The notes: generated by a model from the letters alone, not told the origin. Positions 10,454 to 19,117 are shown, counted from the first letter of the stretch. The stretch: 64,000 nucleotides of DNA from Microbacterium oryzae (GCF_009735645.1 NZ_CP032550.1:2232001-2296000), one strand, 5' to 3'. Program-made: numbers and translations.

Positions 10454-11380
10454 TCATTCCTTGACGGAGCCGGCAGCCAGACCCGACTGCCAGAACCGCT
10501 GGAGGAACAGGAACGCGATGATGAGCGGCACGATCGTGAGGAGCGAGCCGGTGAGGACGAGGTCGAAGATCGCCGTGCCGCCGGCCGTGGCCGCCTGCGC
10601 GTTCCACTGGTTGAGGCCGATGATGAGCGGGTACCAGTCGGGGTCGCGCAGCATGATCAGCGGCAGGAAGTAGTTGTTCCAGGTCGCGACCATCGTGAAC
10701 AGCAGCACCGTGACCATCCCCGGCGCCAGCAGGCGGATGGCGACCTGCCAGAAGATGCGGAACTCGCTCGCGCCGTCGATCCGCGCCGCCTCCATGAGCT
10801 CGGTGGGCACGGCCTCCGCGGCGAACGTCCACATGAGGTACAGGCCGAACGGCGAGATGAGCGACGGGATGATCACCGACCAGGGCGTGTTCGTCAGGCC
10901 CATCGAGCTGAACATGAGGAACGTCGGCACGGCCAGCGCGGTGCCGGGCACCGCGACCGCGCCGATGATGACCGCCAACACGGCCTTCCGCCCCGGGAAT
11001 TCGTACTTCGCGAGCGCGTAGCCGCCGAGGACGGCCAGCAGCGTCGCGCCGCCCGCGCCGACGACGACGTAGAGGAGCGTGTTCGCGAACCAGCGGAGGA
11101 AGATGCCGTCGTCGTACGTGAGCGCCCGCGCGATGTTGTCGAAGAGGGCGAAGTCGCGCCCGAACCACAGCCCGAACGTCGAGAAGAGGTCGGACTGCGT
11201 CTTCGTGGCGTTGATGACGAGCCAGATCAGCGGGATCAGGGAGTAGACGAGGATGATGCCGGTCAGCACCGTGAGGAGCACGCTGCGGCGCGGGCGGTCG
11301 ATGGTTCCGGCCGACGAGCGGCGAGCTCCCTGACGGGCGGCACCGGGGCGAACCGTGACGAGGCGGGTGGTGGTGCTCAT
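10454..11380 (-). CDS. carbohydrate ABC permease, MalG type
   Basis: Inner-membrane subunit of the sugar importer, 308 residues from the ATG at 11380 (MSTTTRLVTV). An in-frame ATG 13 codons earlier lies inside the preceding permease gene and is less likely. Six membrane spans, and the cytoplasmic EAA loop reads ELMEAARIDGASEFRIFWQV near residue 195. The start is one base from the end of the upstream permease gene, so the two are coupled. Confidence 0.92.
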   Translation of the reverse strand: MSTTTRLVTVRPGAARQGARRSSAGTIDRPRRSVLLTVLTGIILVYSLIPLIWLVINATKTQSDLFSTFGLWFGRDFALFDNIARALTYDDGIFLRWFANTLLYVVVGAGGATLLAVLGGYALAKYEFPGRKAVLAVIIGAVAVPGTALAVPTFLMFSSMGLTNTPWSVIIPSLISPFGLYLMWTFAAEAVPTELMEAARIDGASEFRIFWQVAIRLLAPGMVTVLLFTMVATWNNYFLPLIMLRDPDWYPLIIGLNQWNAQAATAGGTAIFDLVLTGSLLTIVPLIIAFLFLQRFWQSGLAAGSVKE

Positions 11381-11381
11381 G

Positions 11382-12314
11382 TCAGTCGGCCTTCCGCATT
11401 CCGCGCAGCTGCACCACATAGGCGATGACCATCGTGATGAGGCCCATGATGATCGCGACCGTCGCGGAGTAGTTGAGCTGCTGCCCCGCGAAGGCGAGGT
11501 TGTAGGCGTAGAGGTTGGGCGTGAACGAGGTCGTGATGGCGTTCGGCGCCAGCGACGACATGATGCTCGGCTCGTTGAAGAGCTGGAAGCTGCCGATGAT
11601 CGAGAAGATCGTGGCGACCACGAGCGACCCGCGGATGGCCGGGATCTTGATCGCGCGGATGATCCGGAACTGGCTGGCTCCGTCGATCGCCGCGGCCTCG
11701 TAGAGCGATGTCGGGACGACGCGCAACGCGGAGTAGAAGATGAGCATGTTGTAGCCGACGAACTCCCACGTCACGACATTGCCGATCGACGCGAGGATGA
11801 GGTCGGGCGAGAGCAGGTCGGGCAGCTGGACGCCGAGGAAGTCCTCGAGGTTGCGGACGAGGCCGAAGCGGTTGCCGTACATGAAGCCCCACATGAAGGA
11901 GGCGACGACGGCCGGCACGGCGTAGGGCAGGAAGATCGCGATGCGGAAGAAGTTCCGCCCGTAGAGGCGGCCGCTGTCGATGGCGAGGGCTGCGATCAGC
12001 GAGATCGCCAGCATCACCGGCACCTGGATGGCGAGGAACAGGACGACGCGGCCCAGCCCCTGCCAGAACGCGCCGTCGCCGAAGGCGCGCAGGTAGTTGT
12101 CGAGGCCGACGAACGCCGTGCCGCCGACGAGCTGGGAGCGGAAGAGGCTGAGGTAGATCGAGTACACGATCGGCGCGAGGAACACGAGCGCGAACACGAT
12201 CATGAACGGCGCGAGGAAGCCCCATCCGGTCCAGCGGCCGCGCGCATGACGCGCCGCTCGCATCTGGGTCCGTCCCGGTGGCTTGACCGGAACGACAGGC
12301 GACCCTGTTGTCAT
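11382..12314 (-). CDS. carbohydrate ABC permease, MalF type
   Basis: First gene of the importer operon, 310 residues from the ATG at 12314, which has GGAGG eight bases upstream. An in-frame ATG 33 codons earlier would begin inside the operator and promoter and is rejected. Six spans, starting near WGFLAPFMIVFALVFLAPIV, and the EAA loop SLYEAAAIDGASQFRIIRAI. Pairs with the MalG-type permease. Expression is probably controlled by the divergent LacI protein binding 12356-12375. Confidence 0.92.
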   Translation of the reverse strand: MTTGSPVVPVKPPGRTQMRAARHARGRWTGWGFLAPFMIVFALVFLAPIVYSIYLSLFRSQLVGGTAFVGLDNYLRAFGDGAFWQGLGRVVLFLAIQVPVMLAISLIAALAIDSGRLYGRNFFRIAIFLPYAVPAVVASFMWGFMYGNRFGLVRNLEDFLGVQLPDLLSPDLILASIGNVVTWEFVGYNMLIFYSALRVVPTSLYEAAAIDGASQFRIIRAIKIPAIRGSLVVATIFSIIGSFQLFNEPSIMSSLAPNAITTSFTPNLYAYNLAFAGQQLNYSATVAIIMGLITMVIAYVVQLRGMRKAD

Positions 12315-12355
12315 CCTGAGATCCTCCGCTGCATCGACAGGAGTGGTGCGAACCA

Positions 12356-12375
12356 CTATGTTTGCGTAAACATAG
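12356..12375. promoter_or_regulatory. probable LacI operator for the galactoside importer operon
   Basis: CTATGTTT-N4-AAACATAG is a 20-bp inverted repeat with a central CG. It is in the divergent gap, 42 bp before the MalF-type gene and 56 bp before the LacI gene. It differs from the gal operator at 1862 (TGTTGACGTCAACA), so the two regulators probably read different sites. Confidence 0.78.
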
Positions 12376-12430
12376 CATTCCCCCCGGATGGCCGTGCAAG
12401 TCGTCCGGGTCACGATACGGTTTCAGGACG

Positions 12431-13522
12431 ATGGCAGAAGACCCAGTTCCCCCGCGGACGCGGCGGCGGCGTTCGACGGAGAACCGACCGGTCTCGATGG
12501 CCGACGTCGCCACGCGCGCGGGCGTCTCGGCCCAGACCGTCTCGCGGGTGGCGAACGGATTCGGCGGGGTGCTCGACGAGACGCGCGCCGCCGTGATCGC
12601 GGCCATGGAGGAGCTCGGGTACCGGCCGAACAGCGCCGCCCGCGCGTTGAAGCTCGGGTCGTTCCGCACCATCGGCGTCATCTCGAGCACGCTGTCGACC
12701 ATCGGCGACGTGCGCACCATCGAGGCGATCGCGCACTCGGCGGCGCTGGAGGGGTATACGACCACGCTCATCCCGCTGCGCGCGCAGGGCGAGGGCGGCG
12801 TGAAGCGGGTGTACTCCCGTCTGCAGGAGCTCGCCGTCGACGCGCTGATCCTCAACATCGAGAAGCAGCTGCTCGACCGCGCTGAGGTCCTCGTGCCGCC
12901 CGGGGTGCCGATCGTGCTGATGGACACCAGCCCGGACGGCATGCACATCGTCGTCGACACCGACCAGTTCGACGGTGCGCGTCAGGCCACCGAGCATCTC
13001 CTGAGCCTCGGCCACCACACGGTGCGGCATCTCGCCGGTCCTGAGGACTCCCACCCCGCGCAGCGCCGCCTCGAAGGGTGGCAGCGCACGCTCGAGGACG
13101 CGGGCCGGCCGGTGCCGGAGCCGGTGCGCGGCGACTGGACCGCGCAGTCGGGATACGAGCGGGGGCGCATCCTCGCCGAGGACCGGTCCTGCACGGCGGT
13201 GTTCTGCGCGAACGACCAGATGGCACTCGGCCTGTACCGCGCGCTCCGCGAGGCGGGGCGACGCGTGCCGCACGACGTCAGCGTGGTGGGCTTCGACGAC
13301 ACCGCCGACGCGATCGCGTACGACCCTCCCCTGACATCGGTGCGTCAGGACTTCGCCGACGCCGGACGACGGGCCGTCAGCGCGGCGCTGGCTCAGCTCC
13401 GCGCGGGCGAGGAGAGCACTCCCCGCATCGACGTGGTGCCCACCGACCTCGTCGTGCGCGCGAGCACCGCAGCGCCCTCCGGTCTCCCGGCCATGGCCAT
13501 CCGCCCAGCCCGCGAGGAATAG
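12431..13522 (+). CDS. LacI-family regulator of the galactoside importer operon
   Basis: A 363-residue regulator from the ATG at 12431. After a short Arg-rich leader (RTRRRRS) comes the helix-turn-helix SMADVATRAGVSAQTVSRVA, the hinge LGYRPNSAARALK, and a sugar-binding C-terminal domain with CANDQMALGLY. It closely resembles the galT-side regulator in its DNA-reading helix (AQTVSRVANG against GQTVSRVANG), suggesting common ancestry. The divergent operon and the palindrome at 12356 support local repression relieved by a galactoside (inference). Confidence 0.9.
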   Translation: MAEDPVPPRTRRRRSTENRPVSMADVATRAGVSAQTVSRVANGFGGVLDETRAAVIAAMEELGYRPNSAARALKLGSFRTIGVISSTLSTIGDVRTIEAIAHSAALEGYTTTLIPLRAQGEGGVKRVYSRLQELAVDALILNIEKQLLDRAEVLVPPGVPIVLMDTSPDGMHIVVDTDQFDGARQATEHLLSLGHHTVRHLAGPEDSHPAQRRLEGWQRTLEDAGRPVPEPVRGDWTAQSGYERGRILAEDRSCTAVFCANDQMALGLYRALREAGRRVPHDVSVVGFDDTADAIAYDPPLTSVRQDFADAGRRAVSAALAQLRAGEESTPRIDVVPTDLVVRASTAAPSGLPAMAIRPAREE

Positions 13523-13533
13523 GCCGGACGTAC

Positions 13534-13549
13534 CATGGGTTGACCCATG
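13534..13549. promoter_or_regulatory. 16-bp palindrome in front of trxB
   Basis: CATGGGTTGACCCATG has 7-bp perfect arms around TG and overlaps a possible -10 (TACCAT, 13531-13536). It ends 21 bp before the trxB GTG. It could be an operator or mark the promoter; no regulator is identified. Confidence 0.45.
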
Positions 13550-13570
13550 CAGACACCTCAGGAGGCGTGC

Positions 13571-14539
13571 GTGCGACAGCTCATCATCATCGGTTCCGGC
13601 CCCGCTGGATTCACCGCGGCGATCTATGCGGCGCGGGCGAACCTGCAGCCGCTCGTGATCGCCAGCTCCGTGGAGGTCGGCGGTGAGCTCATGAACACCA
13701 CCGAGGTCGAGAACTTCCCCGGCTTCCCCGAGGGCGTCATGGGCCCCGACCTCATGCAGAAGATGCAGGAGCAGGCCGAGAAGTTCGGCGCGGAGATCCG
13801 CTACGACGACGTCACCGAGCTCGATCTCTCGGGCGCCGTGAAGAAGGTCACGCTCGGCAGCGGCGGCGTGGAGGAGGCCGAGGCGGTCGTCTTCGCCACC
13901 GGCTCCGCGTATCGCAAGCTCAACGTGCTCGGCGAGGACCGTCTCTCCGGTCACGGCGTCTCGTGGTGCGCGACCTGCGACGGCTTCTTCTTCCGCGAGA
14001 AGGAGATCGCGGTCGTCGGCGGCGGCGACTCCGCGATGGAGGAGGCGACCTTCCTCACGAAGTTCGCCTCGAAGGTGTACGTCATCCACCGTCGCGACAG
14101 CCTGAAGGCGTCGAAGATCATGCAGGACCGCGCGCGCGCGAACGACAAGATCGAGTTCGTCTGGAATGCGGAGATCGCCGAGGTCCTCGGCGAGTCCGAG
14201 GTCGAGGGCGTCACGCTGCGCGACACGGTGACCGGTCAGACGCGCGATCTCGCGCTGCAGGGGCTCTTCATCGCCATCGGCAACGACCCCCGCACGCACC
14301 TCGTGCACGGTCAGCTCGACCTGGCTCCCGAGGGCACCATCGCGGTCGACGGGCGCTCCTCGCGCACCTCGATCCGCGGCGTGTTCGCCGCTGGCGACGT
14401 CATCGACCCCTCCTACCGCCAGGCCGTCACGGCTGCGGCCTCCGGGACGGTCGCGGCGCTCGACGCCGAGCACTACCTCGCGTCGCTCGCCGACGCCGGG
14501 CAGCCGGAGCCCGCCGAAGACCAGCTCGTCGAAGCCTGA
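13571..14539 (+). CDS. trxB: thioredoxin-disulfide reductase
   Basis: Flavoenzyme that reduces thioredoxin with NADPH in the cytoplasm. The chosen start is the GTG at 13571 (VRQLIIIGSGPAG), seven bases after AGGAGG; an in-frame ATG eight codons upstream lies in the palindrome and lacks a ribosome site. 322 residues: FAD-binding GSGPAG near residue 9, redox pair C133-A-T-C136, NADPH-binding GGGDSAMEEA, and a second FAD motif GVFAAGDV near the end. It is followed by trxA 64 bp downstream, the usual actinobacterial pair near the origin. Confidence 0.96.
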   Translation: MRQLIIIGSGPAGFTAAIYAARANLQPLVIASSVEVGGELMNTTEVENFPGFPEGVMGPDLMQKMQEQAEKFGAEIRYDDVTELDLSGAVKKVTLGSGGVEEAEAVVFATGSAYRKLNVLGEDRLSGHGVSWCATCDGFFFREKEIAVVGGGDSAMEEATFLTKFASKVYVIHRRDSLKASKIMQDRARANDKIEFVWNAEIAEVLGESEVEGVTLRDTVTGQTRDLALQGLFIAIGNDPRTHLVHGQLDLAPEGTIAVDGRSSRTSIRGVFAAGDVIDPSYRQAVTAAASGTVAALDAEHYLASLADAGQPEPAEDQLVEA

Positions 14540-14603
14540 CCCGGGAACAGCGGAGCGCCATCCGCTGTTCTCCCCGATAGCACTGCTGAAAGAAGGAGAT
14601 CTC

Positions 14604-14930
14604 ATGAGCAACGTCAAGGCCACCACCTCGGCCACTTTCGAGCAGGATGTGCTCCAGGCCGACGGCCCGGTGCTCGTCGACTTCTGGGCCGCCTGGTGCG
14701 GTCCGTGCCGCATGGTCGCGCCCGTCCTCGACGAGATCCAGTCGGAGAACCCCGACAAGATCACGATCGTCAAGCTGAACGTGGATGAGAACCCCGACCT
14801 GGCCATGAAGTACCAGATCACGTCGATCCCGGCGATGAAGGTCTTCCAGAACGGCGAGGTCGCCTCGACCATCATCGGCGCCAAGCCGAAGTTCGCCCTC
14901 GAGCAGGACCTCGCGCCCTACCTCGCGTAA
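14604..14930 (+). CDS. trxA: thioredoxin
   Basis: A 108-residue cytoplasmic disulfide reductant recycled by TrxB. The active site W31-C32-G-P-C35 and the cis-Pro motif SIPAMKVF are intact. AAGGAG precedes the ATG. Probably co-transcribed with trxB; a hairpin terminator follows. Confidence 0.97.
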   Translation: MSNVKATTSATFEQDVLQADGPVLVDFWAAWCGPCRMVAPVLDEIQSENPDKITIVKLNVDENPDLAMKYQITSIPAMKVFQNGEVASTIIGAKPKFALEQDLAPYLA

Positions 14931-14949
14931 GACGCCCTGCACTTCCCGT

Positions 14950-14977
14950 GAAGCCTCGGACTCCGGTCCGGGGCTTC
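14950..14977. terminator. hairpin after trxA
   Basis: GAAGCCTCGGAC (14950-14961) and GTCCGGGGCTTC (14966-14977) pair over 12 bp with one G-T wobble and a 4-base loop. It lies 19 bp after trxA and has no long T-run. Confidence 0.7.
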
Positions 14978-15005
14978 TCGGCGTCTCAGGCCCGATCTGA
15001 GGCAG

Positions 15006-15359
15006 TCAGCCTCGGTCGACGACGCGCACGACCGCGTCCCAGCGCCGGTGCGTGTTCTCCTGCCCGACGAGGCGCCAGACGGCCTTCGTGAGCTCGGGAT
15101 ACTCCGCGGCGATCAACCGCAGCACGCGCTGATTGCGGGCGTGCGTCGGACGCAGGCCGCCATCGGCCTCGATGTGCTCGGCGCGGAGCGTGAAGACGAC
15201 GAGCTCATCGACGGTGGGCAGGTCCTCCATGAAGTCCCAGGGATCCTCGCCCTCGCGCAGCCGCTCGTGGATGAGGGCCGCAAGCTCGTCCTTCGCCTCC
15301 GCGCGCAGGACCTCGACGCTGGCGCGTCGACGGGGAAGCGAACGGTCGGGGAGATCCAC
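15006..15359 (-). CDS. conserved hypothetical protein
   Basis: 117 residues, soluble, rich in Arg, Glu and Leu, with no signal peptide or membrane span. The middle reads EDPWDFMEDLPTVDELVVF and the C-terminal half is helical. I recall similar small proteins in Microbacteriaceae but know no function. The nearest gene upstream on the same strand (15421-15678) is separated by a strong hairpin, so it is probably transcribed alone. Confidence 0.72.
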   Translation of the reverse strand: MDLPDRSLPRRRASVEVLRAEAKDELAALIHERLREGEDPWDFMEDLPTVDELVVFTLRAEHIEADGGLRPTHARNQRVLRLIAAEYPELTKAVWRLVGQENTHRRWDAVVRVVDRG

Positions 15360-15374
15360 CTGTCCAGGGTACGC

Positions 15375-15405
15375 GTGTGCGCCCGGCCCAGGGCCGGGCG
15401 CACAC
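15375..15405. terminator. strong hairpin after the Rho-N/SAP-like gene
   Basis: GTGTGCGCCCGGCCC (15375-15389) is exactly complementary to 15391-15405 with one unpaired base between (the real loop must be wider). It lies 16 bp past the stop at 15421 and 16 bp before the next minus-strand start at 15359, so it should separate the two. Confidence 0.75.
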
Positions 15406-15420
15406 GTCGAGCAGCGGCTC

Positions 15421-15678
15421 TCAGTGGTTCTGCAGTCGGTCGATGAGCTCGCCCTTGCGCAGCTTCGAGTAGCCGGTCATGCCCAGCTCCTTGGCCCGCT
15501 TGCGCAGTTCCGGAACGGTGCGGTCCTCATAGCTCTCCGCGTGGCCACCGCGCTCTCCGACGGCGCTCCGGCCATCCCGCGCGGCCGCGTTGGCGATGCG
15601 AGCGGCCTTCTCTGCCGATGCGCCGTCGTCGCGGAGCTTCTCGTAGAGCTCCTCGTCCTTGATCCTCGGATTCGGCAT
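15421..15678 (-). CDS. small protein with Rho-N/SAP-like C-terminal motif
   Basis: 85 residues. The N-terminal half (PRIKDEELYEKLRDDGASAE...) matches small actinobacterial proteins often labelled DUF7218. The C-terminal half, TVPELRKRAKELGMTGYSKL followed by RKGELIDRL, is the helix-extended-loop-helix seen in Rho N-terminal and SAP domains, which usually bind nucleic acid. Function unknown; a nucleic-acid-associated role is an inference. It starts 14 bp downstream of the SDR stop and is probably co-transcribed with it. Confidence 0.8.
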   Translation of the reverse strand: MPNPRIKDEELYEKLRDDGASAEKAARIANAAARDGRSAVGERGGHAESYEDRTVPELRKRAKELGMTGYSKLRKGELIDRLQNH

Positions 15679-15691
15679 GTCGTCTCCGCTC

Positions 15692-16609
15692 TCAGAAGGG
15701 GCGGCCTCCGGTCACGGGGATGACCGCGCCGGTGACATAGGTCGACTCGTCGCTCGCGAGGTAGACGTACGCGCCCGCGAGCTCCGCCGGCTGCCCCGCC
15801 CGGCCGAGGGGCGTGTCGGAGCCGAAGGTCTGCACCTTCTCCGAGGGGAACCCGGTGGCGGGGATGAGCGGCGTCCAGATGGGTCCGGGAGCGACGGCGT
15901 TGACGCGGATGCCCTTCTCCGCGAGCTCCTGCGCGAGGGCCTGCGTGTACGCGACGAGCGCCGCCTTGCTCATGGCGTAGTCGAGCAGGCCGGGCGAAGG
16001 CTCGGACGCCTGAATGGACGTCGTCACGATGATCGAGCCGCCGGCGGGCATCTGCGGCACGGTCTCACGCGCGAGGACGATCGCCGAGATGAGGTTCGTC
16101 CGGAAGACCTTCTCCACCTCCGCGACCTGCATCGAGTCGATTCCCTCGCGCTGGCGCTGGTACGCCGCGTTCGGAATGAGGATGTCGATGCCACCGAGCG
16201 CCTCGCGTGCTGCCCGCACGAGCTCCACCGTCTCCTGCTCGGACGTCAGGTCGACGGGGAACGTCGCGCAGACGCGCCCCTCGGCTTCGACGAGGCGCCG
16301 GGTCTCCTCAGCGTCCGCGTTCTCCTCGGGCAGGTAGGCGATGGCCACGTCGGCGCCCTCACGGGCGTAGGCGATCGCCACCGCGCGCCCGATGCCGGAG
16401 TCTCCACCGGTGATGAGCGCCTTGCGACCCGTGAGCCTCCCCCGACCCACCCAGCTGTCCTCGCCGTGATCTGGCTCGGGCGTCATGTCCTCGGTCAGGC
16501 CCGGCTGGTCCGGCTGCTCCTGCTCAGGGAACGGTCCCCCCGACTTGGCGTCGCGCGGATCCGCGCCACCCTGCGCTGCGGTGCTTCCTGCATTCTCGGT
16601 CGTGCTCAT
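15692..16609 (-). CDS. SDR-family oxidoreductase (YghA/general-stress type)
   Basis: NAD(P)-dependent short-chain dehydrogenase, 305 residues from the ATG at 16609 (MSTTENAG). A disordered acidic, Pro/Gly-rich N-terminal extension of about 55 residues precedes the Rossmann motif TGGDSGIGRA. The catalytic Ser lies in TTSIQAS and the YxxxK in YAMSKAAL, and the protein ends VTGAVIPVTGGRPF. The extension and sequence resemble the E. coli YghA/Bacillus general-stress SDR group; the substrate is unknown. Heads a two-gene unit with the Rho-N-like protein. Confidence 0.88.
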   Translation of the reverse strand: MSTTENAGSTAAQGGADPRDAKSGGPFPEQEQPDQPGLTEDMTPEPDHGEDSWVGRGRLTGRKALITGGDSGIGRAVAIAYAREGADVAIAYLPEENADAEETRRLVEAEGRVCATFPVDLTSEQETVELVRAAREALGGIDILIPNAAYQRQREGIDSMQVAEVEKVFRTNLISAIVLARETVPQMPAGGSIIVTTSIQASEPSPGLLDYAMSKAALVAYTQALAQELAEKGIRVNAVAPGPIWTPLIPATGFPSEKVQTFGSDTPLGRAGQPAELAGAYVYLASDESTYVTGAVIPVTGGRPF

Positions 16610-16736
16610 GCGGCTTCGTCCCCCCGGCTCGGATTCGACAGGTCGTGCACTGCCGACGCTACGAAGCGCGGGAGACGGCCGCACCCCCTTGACGGGGCCG
16701 CGACCGATGACCTAGTTCCGCGGAGAACGGCTGCGA

Positions 16737-17753
16737 TCAGTCCTGGTAGGCGGTCTCGCCGAGCTCCTCGAGCATCCGATTCAGGTCCTGGATGGACGCG
16801 AAATCGATTGTGACCTGGCCTTTTCGCGCCGTCAGCTTGATCTTCACCTTCGTGCTCAGCCGGTCCCCGAGCCGATTGGCCACGTCGTCGAGGTACGCGC
16901 GGCGCGCGCCTCCCTGCGGACGCGTCGTGCGCGTCGGCGAAAGCGAGCCGACAGCCGTGATCTGCTTGGCGGCGGCTTCGGCAGCGCGCACAGACAGATC
17001 CTCGTTCACGATCTTGTCCGCGAGCTGCTGCATCTGCTCCTCGGTCTCGAGAGAGAGGATGGCCCGTGCGTGCCCTGCGGACAGGACGCCGACGGCGACG
17101 CGCTGCTGCACCGGGACGGGAAGGCGCAGCAGGCGGATGGTGTTGCTGATCTGCGGCCGAGAGCGGCCGATGCGCTGCGCCAGCTGCTCCTGCGTGATGC
17201 CGAAGTCCTCGAGCAGCTGCTGGTAGGCGGATGCCTCTTCCAGGGGGTTCAGCTGCGAACGGTGGAGGTTCTCGAGGAGAGCGTCCCGCAGAAGGTCTTC
17301 GTCTGCGGTGTCGCGGATGATCGCGGGAATCTCCGTCAGACCGGCGTCGCGCGACGCACGGGTTCGCCGCTCGCCCATGATGAGCTCGTACGTGCCGTCG
17401 CCCTTGTCGCGCACGACGACGGGCTGCAGCACACCGAACTGCTTGACACTGTGGACGAGTTCGGCGAGATCGTCGGGATCGAAGTTCGTGCGCGGCTGAC
17501 GGGGGTTCGGCACGATGGAGGCGGGATCGATGTGCACGAGCCGGGCTCCGGGCACCGCGATGAGATCATCCGCGGCGGGGGCGGTCGGCGCCTGGCGCGC
17601 CTCACTCCCCTGCTTCTTCGTGCGGGAGGACGGCGTCTTGGTGTCGACCGGCGCGGAGGACGAGAAGAAGACGTCGACAGGACGCTCGTCGCTCAGCTCC
17701 GACGTGGGGATCAGCGCGCCGATTCCACGCCCTAGACCAGTTCGTTTCGCCAT
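16737..17753 (-). CDS. parB: chromosome-partitioning protein ParB
   Basis: CTP-dependent DNA clamp that loads at parS and spreads. 338 residues: the N-terminal ParB/Spo0J domain has GERRTRASR near residue 128 (CTPase fold) and ENLHRSQLNPLEEA. The central helix-turn-helix reads TQEQLAQRIGRSRPQISN near residue 182, and the C-terminal dimer region ends near DFASIQDLNRMLEEL. Its ATG overlaps the parA stop by one base (TGATG). Its targets are the parS sites at 18.66-20.08 kb next door. Confidence 0.97.
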   Translation of the reverse strand: MAKRTGLGRGIGALIPTSELSDERPVDVFFSSSAPVDTKTPSSRTKKQGSEARQAPTAPAADDLIAVPGARLVHIDPASIVPNPRQPRTNFDPDDLAELVHSVKQFGVLQPVVVRDKGDGTYELIMGERRTRASRDAGLTEIPAIIRDTADEDLLRDALLENLHRSQLNPLEEASAYQQLLEDFGITQEQLAQRIGRSRPQISNTIRLLRLPVPVQQRVAVGVLSAGHARAILSLETEEQMQQLADKIVNEDLSVRAAEAAAKQITAVGSLSPTRTTRPQGGARRAYLDDVANRLGDRLSTKVKIKLTARKGQVTIDFASIQDLNRMLEELGETAYQD

Positions 17754-18679
17754 CAGGCTCTTCCTTCCTCGGCACCGGCGACGCCACGTCGCACGATCTC
17801 CAGCGCTGCTTCGCGGTACGCGATCGCGCCCGCGGAATTGCCGTCATATGAGATGACCGTCTTGCCAAAGCTCGGCGCTTCGGACACACGCACGGACCGT
17901 GGGATGACGGTCTCCAGCACCTCGCCCGAGAAGTGCCCGCGCACCTCGTCGGCGACCTGCTGCGAGAGGCGCGTTCGCGCGTCGAACATCGTGAGCAGGA
18001 TGGTCGTCAGCCGCAGACGGGGATTCAGATGCTTCTGGATGAGCTGGACGTTGCCCAGCAGCTGACTCAAGCCCTCGAGGGCGTAGTACTCGCACTGAAT
18101 GGGGAGGAAGACCTCCGTCGCAGCGGTGAAGGCATTGATCGTGAGCAGCCCGAGAGACGGCGGGCAGTCGATGAGCACGAAATCGAGAGGCTCGTCGCGA
18201 TGCTTGAGGTACTCCGCGAGGGCGGTCTTCAGACGCTGCTCGCGGGCCACCTGCGTGACAAGCTCGATCTCCGCGCCGGCGAGGTGAATGGTGCTCGGCG
18301 CACACAGAAGGCGCTCGTTCTCCGGGCTCGGCTGGATGACATCCGCAAGCGCGACGTCTTCGATGAGCACGTCGTACACGCTCGGAGTCTCCGCCGAGTG
18401 CGGGATGCCGAGCGCCGTGGATGCGTTGCCCTGAGGATCCAGATCGATCACCAGCACCTGCCCGCCGAGCGAGGCAAGGGCCGCTGCGATGTTGACGGTG
18501 GTCGTGGTCTTTCCCACCCCGCCCTTCTGGTTCGAGATCGTCATGACTCTCGTCGCACCAGAGAACGACACCTGCGTCTTCTCGAGGGCCCGACGGCGTG
18601 CCGACAGATTCGCCAGTTCTCGCGCGATCGGGCTGTCATCGGGCTGTGACACGTTCCCGGACTGTTTCACGTGAAACAC
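17753..18679 (-). CDS. parA: chromosome-partitioning ATPase ParA
   Basis: Deviant Walker ATPase (KGGVGKTT near residue 53, then LIDLDPQGN) that works with ParB to separate origins. Up to 308 residues if the GTG at 18679 is used, with AAGGG four bases upstream. That start lies at the edge of a perfect parS (18663-18678), so residues 2-5 (FHVK) are a translation of parS itself. Alternatives are the in-frame GTG at 18670 inside parS or the GTG at about 18652 (VSQPDDSPI). Whichever is right, ParB binding at this parS would cover the start and could give autoregulation. Confidence 0.95.
   Translation of the reverse strand: MFHVKQSGNVSQPDDSPIARELANLSARRRALEKTQVSFSGATRVMTISNQKGGVGKTTTTVNIAAALASLGGQVLVIDLDPQGNASTALGIPHSAETPSVYDVLIEDVALADVIQPSPENERLLCAPSTIHLAGAEIELVTQVAREQRLKTALAEYLKHRDEPLDFVLIDCPPSLGLLTINAFTAATEVFLPIQCEYYALEGLSQLLGNVQLIQKHLNPRLRLTTILLTMFDARTRLSQQVADEVRGHFSGEVLETVIPRSVRVSEAPSFGKTVISYDGNSAGAIAYREAALEIVRRGVAGAEEGRA
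18663..18678. promoter_or_regulatory. parS site 1 (perfect)
   Basis: TGTTTCACGTGAAACA, the full 16-bp parS consensus, overlapping the parA translation start. Confidence 0.97.
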
Positions 18680-18828
18680 TCATCCCTTCGCTGCGGTCAG
18701 GCCTCTCCTACTCTAACCGGCACACCGGCCAGCTCCCCGCATTGCGCGGCACCCTCGTCGGGACCCACAACGCGGTGCGATGCATTGGGAGCATCGCCTT
18801 TCCGCGGAACCCACGCGGTGGAGAGGGC

Positions 18829-18844
18829 CGTTTCACGTGAAACA
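18829..18844. promoter_or_regulatory. parS site 2
   Basis: CGTTTCACGTGAAACA: perfect 14-bp core, one outer-base change. Confidence 0.95.
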
Positions 18845-19117
18845 TCAAGCGTCCTGCGGCATCCATGCAGCCACCGGAGCGGGCGGTACAGGGATCCCGG
18901 CTGCGGGCGCGAAGCCGCGGGTGCGGGCGCGACAGGGCAGCCATCTCGCCTCGCTCCTCCTGCCACTAGACGCAAGGGGGCGCTTCGGAACCAGTCCTGG
19001 GTGTGACCTGGCGATATATTGCTGTGGTCGGGAGATCGGAGATCGAGAGTTGGACGAGGGCCGAACCGTGGAGCACGGTGGCACCCACGGCGCCATCGTC
19101 AACCTTGGTGCGGCCGA

